Source of the DNA: an uncultured Bacteroidaceae bacterium
GTDB taxonomy: Bacteria > Bacteroidota > Bacteroidia > Bacteroidales > Bacteroidaceae
Direction of reading: 5' to 3'
NCBI GenBank assembly: GCA_904502235.1
Contig: CAJGDP010000012.1
Span: 1 to 50,706, forward strand
DNA length: 50,706 bases
Numbering within the stretch: the stretch's first letter is position 1; each line of letters starts with the position of its first letter. The translations under genes and the position numbers were made by a program. Of this stretch, positions 44,953 to 50,706 are shown piece after piece. A model generated the notes under the pieces. That model ran no database searches. It had not been told where the DNA came from and saw only the letters and a program-made list of their open reading frames with translations.

Positions 44953-45485
44953 TATTTCCCTTCGAGTGTAAGCAAACAATCTATTTCGGCATCAGCCGGG
45001 AATATCTCTCTACCTTTCAGACCTTCGAGTTCTATGATAAAGTTAATCATCACTTTTTTAGGATTGAGTTTCTTTACCAGATGATATGCGGCAAGCATTG
45101 TTCCACCTGTTGCAAGCAGGTCGTCGTGTATCAGAACTACATCGTTTTTATCTATTGCATCCTTGTGGATTTCTATAGTGTCGCGTCCATATTCTTTGCC
45201 GTATGTTTCGCTCAAAGTCTCTGCAGGCAATTTGCCTGGTTTGCGGATGGGAACGAATCCGGCATTCAGCTTAATAGCTAGTGCCGATGCCATAACAAAG
45301 CCACGTGATTCAATTCCCACTATTTTAGTTATCCCTTTATCCTTGTATAATTCATACAGAGAATTGTCGAGTTCCTGCATACATTCGGGATTCTTGAATA
45401 GTGATGTTACATCTTTGAACTGAATTCCGGGGATTGGGAAATCGGGGATGTTTCTAAGATTCTTCAATAAAAGTTCCTTGTTCAT
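44952..45485 (-). CDS. apt: Adenine phosphoribosyltransferase
   Basis: 177 residues. The PRPP motif is DVVLIHDDLLATGGTMLAA, with the adenine-binding part IVGIESRGFVMASALA and the flexible loop KPGKLPAETLSETYGKEYG. It salvages adenine to AMP. It sits 39 bases left of the parS-like palindrome and directly upstream of uvrC. Confidence 0.96.
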   Translation of the reverse strand: MNKELLLKNLRNIPDFPIPGIQFKDVTSLFKNPECMQELDNSLYELYKDKGITKIVGIESRGFVMASALAIKLNAGFVPIRKPGKLPAETLSETYGKEYGRDTIEIHKDAIDKNDVVLIHDDLLATGGTMLAAYHLVKKLNPKKVMINFIIELEGLKGREIFPADAEIDCLLTLEGK

Positions 45486-45524
45486 GGCGTCTAGTTTATA
45501 TTTAGAGTTGTTGTTTTACACTAA

Positions 45525-45540
45525 TGTTCCACGTGGAACA
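45525..45540. promoter_or_regulatory. parS: parS-like centromere site (ParB binding)
   Basis: TGTTCCACGTGGAACA is a perfect 16-bp palindrome that fits the bacterial parS consensus tGTTnCACGTGnAACa at every position. It lies in the 60-base gap between the mnmG stop and the apt start, so it disturbs no coding region. I saw no second copy in the window. ParB loads at such sites, usually near the origin, and spreads to organise chromosome segregation with ParA and SMC. Confidence 0.85.
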
Positions 45541-45545
45541 ATTGT

Positions 45546-47417
45546 TTATTTCCGCACTAATACAAGCAATACATTTATGTCGCTTGGCGACACACCAGGA
45601 ATTCGGCTTGCCTGTGCAAGAGTCTCGGGGTTTATCGCTGTGAGCTTCTGACGAGCCTCTGTTGAAAGTGATTCGATATTGTTATAGTCGAATCGGTTCT
45701 TTATCTTGATGTTTTCGAGTCGAACCATCCGCTCTGCCAGCTCGCGCTCGCGTTGTATGTAACCGCGGTATTTTATTTCAACTTCGGTTGCTTCTATTAT
45801 CTCTTCTCTATCGGCACCAAGTTTCTCAAGTTCGCGCTTGAGTGGTGTTATATATTCCGAGATGTTCTCGATTGTAATTTGCGGACGTTCAATTATCGCG
45901 GCAAGTTTGCAACCTCTGACAAGTGGAGTGGTTCCAAGTGCCTCGAGTCCTTTGTTTATAAGGTCGGCTTTTATAGAGAAGTTGTTTATGAATTCTGTGA
46001 GTTTTGCAATCTTCTCTTTCTTTTCGCAAAGACGGTTGTATCTCTCCTGTGTGGCGAGTCCTGCTTTGTACGACATTTCGGTGAGTCGCATATCGGCATT
46101 GTCGGAACGGAGGAGTATACGGTATTCCGCTCTCGATGTAAACATTCTGTATGGTTCGTCAACGCCTTTTGTTACCAGGTCGTCAATCAGGACACCAATG
46201 TAGGCTTCGTCGCGACGCAGAATAAAATCGCCCTTTCTGTCAATTTTCATAGCGGCGTTCATACCGGCAATTATACCTTGTCCGGCAGCCTCCTCGTAAC
46301 CTGTTGTTCCGTTGACCTGTCCTGCAAAATAGAGGTTCTCTATTATCTTTGATTCGAGTGTATGCTTCAACTGTGTGGGGTCGAAGTAGTCATACTCTAT
46401 TGCATATCCGGGGCGGTATGCCACTGCGTTTTCGAGTGCAGGAATCTTGCGGAGTGCTGTCAGCTGTGCTTCCATTGGAAGTGACGACGAGAAGCCGTTT
46501 ACGTAAATTTCCTGTGTGGTCTCGCCTTCGGGTTCAAGGAACAGCAAATGACGGTCGCGCTCGGCGAATGTAACAATCTTTGTTTCGATGCTCGGGCAGT
46601 AACGCGGACCTATGCTCTGTATCTGTCCGTTGTAGAGTGGTGAGTCGTCGAGACTGTCGCTGAGTATCTTGTGGACCTCGGGGTTTGTGTAACATCCCCA
46701 GCAGGGCAATTGTTGCAGATTTCGTTCTGTATTGCTGTATGAAAAACGGTGAAAATCTTTATCACCTTCTTGAATATCAACGAGTTGTATGTTTATTGAA
46801 CGCTTGTCGAGACGCACCGGAGTTCCTGTTTTCATACGTCCGGATGTGATGCCGTGTCTTGTAATGGATTCGGTGAGTCCTTTTGCTGCAGGCTCTGCCA
46901 CACGACCGCCTTCTATCTGCACCTTGCCTATATGCATCAGTCCGTTAAGGAATGTTCCGGCTGTGATGATAACGCTTTTAGCAAGGAAAGTGGCATTCAT
47001 CTGTGTCTTTACGCCAATGGCTTTTCCGTCTTCAACAAGAAGCTCGGTTGCTATATCCTGCCACATGTGCAGATTGGGTGTATTCTCCAATACCTCTCTC
47101 CAGTATTGGCTGAATTTCATTCTGTCGCATTGTGCACGTGGGCTCCACATTGCCGGTCCTTTTGAACGGTTAAGCATGCGGAACTGTATGGATGCCTTGT
47201 CGGTTATGATTCCTGTGTATCCGCCAAGTGCATCAATCTCGCGTACAATCTGTCCTTTGGCAATGCCGCCAATGGCGGGGTTGCAACTCATCTGGGCAAT
47301 CTTGTTCATGTCTATGGTCATAAGACAGGTCTTCTTGCCCATATTGGCTGCTGCAGCCGCGGCTTCACAGCCTGCGTGTCCTGCACCAATCACAAGTATG
47401 TCGTACTCAAATGTCAT
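45546..47417 (-). CDS. mnmG: tRNA uridine-5-carboxymethylaminomethyl modification enzyme MnmG (GidA)
   Basis: 623 residues. The FAD-binding Rossmann motif is VIGAGHAGCEAAAAAANMGK at the start; MSCNPAIGGIAKGQIVREIDALGG and GTFLNGLMHIG are MnmG signatures, GYEEAAGQGIIAGMNAA precedes the helical C-terminal domain that binds MnmE and tRNA. With MnmE it modifies U34 of several tRNAs. The gene lies next to oriC in many bacteria, hence the old name gidA, and here it is beside a parS-like site. It starts nine bases after a conserved unknown gene. Confidence 0.97.
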   Translation of the reverse strand: MTFEYDILVIGAGHAGCEAAAAAANMGKKTCLMTIDMNKIAQMSCNPAIGGIAKGQIVREIDALGGYTGIITDKASIQFRMLNRSKGPAMWSPRAQCDRMKFSQYWREVLENTPNLHMWQDIATELLVEDGKAIGVKTQMNATFLAKSVIITAGTFLNGLMHIGKVQIEGGRVAEPAAKGLTESITRHGITSGRMKTGTPVRLDKRSINIQLVDIQEGDKDFHRFSYSNTERNLQQLPCWGCYTNPEVHKILSDSLDDSPLYNGQIQSIGPRYCPSIETKIVTFAERDRHLLFLEPEGETTQEIYVNGFSSSLPMEAQLTALRKIPALENAVAYRPGYAIEYDYFDPTQLKHTLESKIIENLYFAGQVNGTTGYEEAAGQGIIAGMNAAMKIDRKGDFILRRDEAYIGVLIDDLVTKGVDEPYRMFTSRAEYRILLRSDNADMRLTEMSYKAGLATQERYNRLCEKKEKIAKLTEFINNFSIKADLINKGLEALGTTPLVRGCKLAAIIERPQITIENISEYITPLKRELEKLGADREEIIEATEVEIKYRGYIQRERELAERMVRLENIKIKNRFDYNNIESLSTEARQKLTAINPETLAQASRIPGVSPSDINVLLVLVRK

Positions 47418-47426
47418 ATTGTTCTG

Positions 47427-47798
47427 TTATTCAGGATTCTGGGCATAATATTCGTTCCACTCTTTAAGCACCTGCTGCCAGTCTACAGCTTCGCCGTCGG
47501 CAATGGCTTCTGCCTGTTGCACTGCTTCGTCGTGCAATTTCTTCTCGGCATGGCGGAGCTTCATGGCTTCGATGGTTGCATCGTCGAGAATGTGTATCCT
47601 GTTGCGTCGTATGCACTCATCAAGGTCTGATGACCCAAATGCTTTTCCCTGTATGTTGAAATCTGAAATATTGAATTCAAAAACAGTTCTCAATGTGTGG
47701 CGCACCATCTTCTGCTGTGCGCGGTTGCCATGCATCTTGCTGCCGAGCAATTTGCGGATAACGTCAATCTCTCTTTGCGAAAATTTCTTTCTGCCCAC
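47427..47798 (-). CDS. Conserved protein of unknown function upstream of mnmG
   Basis: 123 residues, charged and mostly helical, without signal or membrane segments. The first 30 residues (GRKKFSQREIDVIRKLLGSK) look like a helix-turn-helix, and the middle has IRRNRIHILDDATIEAMKLRHAEKKLHDEA followed by an acidic tail (DWQQVLKEWNEYYAQNPE). I know no function. The start is GTG at 47798, supported by AAGGA five bases upstream and by a promoter 37 bases further up. It heads the transcript that continues into mnmG and probably apt-uvrC. Confidence 0.78.
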   Translation of the reverse strand: MGRKKFSQREIDVIRKLLGSKMHGNRAQQKMVRHTLRTVFEFNISDFNIQGKAFGSSDLDECIRRNRIHILDDATIEAMKLRHAEKKLHDEAVQQAEAIADGEAVDWQQVLKEWNEYYAQNPE

Positions 47799-47834
47799 TT
47801 GTCCTTAGTATTTATATGCGTTCAATCAAACATA

Positions 47835-47866
47835 CAAAATTAGTATAACTTGCGTTCAATAGCAAA
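47835..47866 (-). promoter_or_regulatory. Promoter of the mnmG operon
   Basis: Minus-strand TTTG (47863-47866), 20 bases, TAATTTTG (47835-47842): both boxes match the Bacteroidota consensus. One of the best promoters in the window. Confidence 0.75.
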
Positions 47867-47930
47867 TACTCCGCAGGTTTTGTTGTTTTTAGTCGTTCGG
47901 TATGGCATACTGTTTAAAAAAAGTTTCATG

Positions 47931-47964
47931 TTTGGCACTTTTTTTAACTTGTTTATTATCTTTG
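47931..47964 (+). promoter_or_regulatory. Promoter of the MFS transporter gene
   Basis: TTTG (47931-47934), 22 bases, TATCTTTG (47957-47964). It diverges from the mnmG promoter within the same 209-base gap. Confidence 0.6.
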
Positions 47965-48007
47965 CCCGTAATTTACAAAAACATTAATCGATTAATTCCA
48001 AATTACT

Positions 48008-49333
48008 ATGGCTGATAAAAAAGTGAATCCGATAAAATGGGTACCTACTGCCTATTTTGCCATGGGTCTTCCTTTTGTGGTGCTTAACATGGTAACTGTT
48101 CTTATGTTCGAGGGATTGGGCGTCGACAAGACTCTCATTACATTCTGGACATCATTGATATTGTTGCCATACACATTGAAACCGCTGTGGAGTCCTTTCC
48201 TTGAACTTTTCAAGACTAAAAAATTCTGGGTGCTTGCCACACAGTTTGTAACAGGTATAACATTTGTGCTTGTTGCACTGTCGTTGGGATTGCCTTGTTT
48301 CTTCAGTATTGCCATTGGCTTGCTTGCCATTGTCGGTTTCAGCGGTGCTACACACGACATTGCTTGTGATGGTGTATATATGAGCGAACTCGATGAGAAA
48401 CAGCAGGCTCAATACATCGGATGGCAGGGTGCTTTCTATAATATTGCAAAAATCGTCGCAACGGGCGGTCTGGTATATCTTGCCGGAATGCTCATAAAGC
48501 ATTTCATAGATAAAGGTGCGGAATCGCACGATGCGAATGTGCAGGCTTGGATGATTATCATTGGTCTGTTGGGTGCAATAATGATTCTTTTGGCAGTATA
48601 CCATCTGTTCATGCTTCCCACCGGTGGTAAAAGCAAGGATGGCAAACGCAGTGCGTCGGAAGTGGGAAAGGAACTTGTGGATGTGTTGCTCGACTTTTTC
48701 CGCAAAAAGAATATTGTGTACTATATTGCCTTCATAATATTGTACCGTTTCGCCGAAGGTTTTGTAATGAAGATTGTGCCTCTGTTCCTCAAGGCTTCGC
48801 GTGCCGAAGGTGGTTTAGGATTGGATGTTGAGACCATCGGATTGTATTACGGAACATATGGTGCTGTGGCATTTGTGCTTGGTTCGATATTGGCGGGATA
48901 CTATATAAAATGGTTGGGATTGCGTAAGGCTCTTTTCCACTTGTGCTGTATCTTCAATATTCCGTTTGTCGTATACACTCTCTTCTCGATATACCAGCCC
49001 ACCGAAGGTTGGCTCATTTGCAGCGGTATAGTGTTCGAGTACTTCGGTTACGGATTCGGTTTCGTGGGATTGACACTGTTCATGATGCAACAGGTTGCAC
49101 CGGGTAAGAGCCAGATGGCACACTATGCTTTTGCTTCGGGTATCATGAACCTGGGTGTAATGCTTCCCGGTATGCTCAGCGGATGGCTGTGTGAGAAACT
49201 TGGCTTGTGGTTCGACAAACCGGGTGGCTTTGAACCGTTCTTCATCTTTGTGCTGTTCGCGACTATTCCGGCATTCCTAATCACATATTTCGTGCCGTTT
49301 ACACATACCGAAGAGAATAAAAAAGTAGAATAA
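48008..49333 (+). CDS. MFS transporter, AmpG-like
   Basis: 441 residues with 12 predicted helices. It begins WVPTAYFAMGLPFVVLNMVTVLMFEGLGVDKTLITFW, and helix 4-5 holds GFSGATHDIACDGVYMSELDEKQQAQYIGWQGAFYN, a segment typical of the AmpG/PAT group, which imports muropeptides or other large hydrophilic solutes. Muropeptide uptake for cell-wall recycling is the best guess; no ampC or other recycling gene is nearby. It is transcribed alone, with promoter and terminator seen on either side. Confidence 0.83.
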   Translation: MADKKVNPIKWVPTAYFAMGLPFVVLNMVTVLMFEGLGVDKTLITFWTSLILLPYTLKPLWSPFLELFKTKKFWVLATQFVTGITFVLVALSLGLPCFFSIAIGLLAIVGFSGATHDIACDGVYMSELDEKQQAQYIGWQGAFYNIAKIVATGGLVYLAGMLIKHFIDKGAESHDANVQAWMIIIGLLGAIMILLAVYHLFMLPTGGKSKDGKRSASEVGKELVDVLLDFFRKKNIVYYIAFIILYRFAEGFVMKIVPLFLKASRAEGGLGLDVETIGLYYGTYGAVAFVLGSILAGYYIKWLGLRKALFHLCCIFNIPFVVYTLFSIYQPTEGWLICSGIVFEYFGYGFGFVGLTLFMMQQVAPGKSQMAHYAFASGIMNLGVMLPGMLSGWLCEKLGLWFDKPGGFEPFFIFVLFATIPAFLITYFVPFTHTEENKKVE

Positions 49334-49354
49334 CCGGTATATTCAATAAAGGGA

Positions 49355-49388
49355 AACGGGGAGGCATACATGTCTTCCCGTTGCTTTT
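49355..49388 (+). terminator. Terminator of the MFS transporter gene
   Basis: AACGGGGAG (49355-49363) pairs with CTTCCCGTT (49374-49382) with one G-U, followed by GC and six Ts. Confidence 0.8.
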
Positions 49389-49477
49389 TTATTCAGCTCA
49401 AAACCCAACAAGATTGTCTGCCATTATGTTTTTAGTGTCGGACCCCTTTTGTGTTACTTTTCAAAATTATTTGCCCA

Positions 49478-49511
49478 TTTGCTATTTTTTATAAAAAAAA
49501 GTTTATTTTTG
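49478..49511 (+). promoter_or_regulatory. Promoter of the succinate dehydrogenase/fumarate reductase operon
   Basis: TTTG (49478-49481), 22 bases, TATTTTTG (49504-49511), with a leader of about 65 AT-rich bases before sdhC. The rest of the 250-base gap holds only the upstream terminator. Confidence 0.6.
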
Positions 49512-49583
49512 TCTTTTGTTAATATGGATAATTGGCAAGAAATTAAACTATTTATTCATTATATAATTTAATATCAATTCATT

Positions 49584-50321
49584 ATGTGGTTATTTAATTC
49601 TTCAGTGGGAAAAAAGGTTCTCATGAGTGTAACGGGCTTGGCTCTCGTTTTATTCCTTCTTTTCCACATGTCAATGAACTTGGTTGCTATCTTCAGCACT
49701 GAGGGTTACAACATGATTTGTGAGTTCTTGGGAGCGAACTGGTATGCATTGGTGGGTACAGCAGGTTTGGCTGTGCTTGTTGTTGTGCACTTTGTTTATG
49801 CTTTCATCCTTACAATGCAGAACAGAAAGGCTCGCGGAAATCAGCGCTACGCTGTGGTTGAAAAACCAAAGGGCGTTGAGTGGGCTTCACAGAACATGCT
49901 TGTTCTTGGTATTGTTGTAATTCTTGGTTTGGGATTGCACTTGTTCAATTTCTGGGCAAAGATGCAGTTGCCTGAGGTTCTTCACATGTTGGGTATGCAC
50001 GTAGAGTATGCAGACATGTCAAAGGTTGCCGATGGTTCTTTCTACATCGCAAACACTTTCCAGTGCCCTGTATATGCAGTTCTCTATGCTGTATGGCTTG
50101 CCGGTTTGTGGTTCCACTTGACACACGGTTTCTGGAGCGCAATCCAGACATTGGGTGTTAACAACAAGGTATGGTTCTGCCGTTGGAAGGCTATCGGTAA
50201 CGTTATCGTTACTTTGATAGTCCTCGGTTTCTTCGTTGTGGTTGTTGCCGGTTACTTCGGTTGCGGTGCACTTGGCGAAATTGTGATTCCTTGCTCAACA
50301 CCATGTGGCATTGGTTGCTGA
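49584..50321 (+). CDS. sdhC: Succinate dehydrogenase/fumarate reductase cytochrome b subunit
   Basis: 245 residues with five membrane helices, the single-subunit dihaem b type (Bacteroides FrdC). Haem-ligand histidines are likely among FHMSMNLV, HFVYAF, GLHLFNFWAKM and FHLTHGFWSAIQ. It anchors the flavoprotein and iron-sulfur subunits and exchanges electrons with menaquinone; in anaerobic Bacteroidales the complex mostly runs as fumarate reductase. The sdhA gene follows after 38 bases. Codon use is strongly G- and T-ending. Confidence 0.93.
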   Translation: MWLFNSSVGKKVLMSVTGLALVLFLLFHMSMNLVAIFSTEGYNMICEFLGANWYALVGTAGLAVLVVVHFVYAFILTMQNRKARGNQRYAVVEKPKGVEWASQNMLVLGIVVILGLGLHLFNFWAKMQLPEVLHMLGMHVEYADMSKVADGSFYIANTFQCPVYAVLYAVWLAGLWFHLTHGFWSAIQTLGVNNKVWFCRWKAIGNVIVTLIVLGFFVVVVAGYFGCGALGEIVIPCSTPCGIGC

Positions 50322-50359
50322 TAATAACAATTCACTGTAAATTCTAAAACAAATATATT

Positions 50360-50706
50360 ATGGCTAAAATAAGTTCAGTAAAAGTGGATTCTAAAATCCC
50401 CGAAGGCCCATTGGCTGAGAAATGGACGAACTATAAGGCACATCAGAAATTGGTGAACCCTGCCAACAAACGTAAGTTGGATATCATCGTTGTAGGTACA
50501 GGTCTTGCAGGTGCATCTGCTGCCGCTTCTCTCGGTGCTATGGGTTTCAACGTGCTTAACTTCTGTATTCAGGATTCTCCACGTCGCGCTCACTCTATTG
50601 CTGCGCAGGGTGGTATCAATGCTGCAAAGAACTATCAGAACGACGGCGACTCTGTTTACCGTCTTTTCTACGATACAATCAAGGGTGGTGACTACCGTGC
50701 ACGTGA
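50360..50706 (+). CDS. sdhA: Succinate dehydrogenase/fumarate reductase flavoprotein subunit, N-terminal part
   Basis: Only the first 115 codons are inside the window. The start MAKISSVKVDSKIPEGPL is followed by the FAD-binding dinucleotide motif VVGTGLAGASAAASLGAMG and by the segment around HSIAAQGGINAAKNYQNDGD, where the His that carries covalent FAD is located (HSIAAQGG). It oxidises succinate or reduces fumarate. It is in the same operon as sdhC; the iron-sulfur subunit is expected beyond the right edge. Confidence 0.94.
   Translation, partial: MAKISSVKVDSKIPEGPLAEKWTNYKAHQKLVNPANKRKLDIIVVGTGLAGASAAASLGAMGFNVLNFCIQDSPRRAHSIAAQGGINAAKNYQNDGDSVYRLFYDTIKGGDYRAR

Noticed and set aside
1..50706. 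CRISPR array, insertion sequences, rRNA or prophage.
   Set aside because: No regularly spaced repeats, transposase-like frames, rRNA segments or phage genes were seen.

Overview
The window is chromosomal DNA from a member of the Bacteroidales (Bacteroidota); I cannot resolve the genus. Evidence for this: most promoters that can be read have the Bacteroidota form (a -7 box TAnnTTTG, sometimes with TTTG about 19-20 bases upstream); the gene content includes a PorZ-type type IX secretion protein, a CarboxypepD_reg-TonB receptor, a long YjgP/YjgQ permease, a START-like protein and a succinate dehydrogenase/fumarate reductase with a single cytochrome b subunit; and many intrinsic terminators are shared by convergent genes. 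Almost everything is core housekeeping. I see no insertion sequence, prophage, CRISPR array or rRNA.

Layout. 1-4.6 kb: tRNA-Asp, then a leftward recR operon (recR, a four-helix membrane protein, a family 2 glycosyltransferase, a GNAT acetyltransferase) and a secreted serine hydrolase. 4.7-10.5 kb: rightward TonB-dependent receptor, nucleoside-recognition membrane protein, ybeY, prfB and a CYTH protein. 10.6-15.3 kb: leftward coiled-coil lipoprotein and a two-component pair (hybrid histidine kinase plus NtrC-type regulator). 15.4-20 kb: rightward 32-residue membrane microprotein, ruvB, flippase, ychF and lgt. 20-22.7 kb: leftward mutS. 22.9-29.7 kb: rightward leuS, YitT protein, rdgB and porZ. 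29.6-36.2 kb: leftward metallophosphoesterase, a 575-base AT-rich gap, then aminotransferase, ribBA, LptF/G-type permease and START-like protein. 36.4-37.2 kb: tRNA-Met and a small AT-rich secreted orphan. 37.3-41.3 kb: polA and polyprenyl synthase, divergent. 41.3-47.8 kb: leftward deoC, mazG-like, dtd, uvrC, apt, mnmG and a conserved unknown. 48-50.7 kb: rightward AmpG-like MFS transporter and sdhC-sdhA, the last cut by the window edge.

The most interesting reading is that the window appears to cover the replication-origin region. (a) A perfect 16-bp parS-like palindrome (TGTTCCACGTGGAACA, 45525-45540) lies between apt and mnmG. (b) The only long non-coding gap (30836-31410) is AT-rich and carries six copies of a 9-mer related to the DnaA box (TTTTCAACA, TTATCAACA, ATATCAACA). 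(c) Hand tallies of third codon positions suggest that the + strand goes from C-favouring on the left to G/T-favouring on the right, the direction expected when crossing an origin from left to right. Each point is modest alone; together they make a testable case. A second cluster of DnaA-box-like TTGTGGAA words at 11.5-11.7 kb is a competing or accessory candidate.
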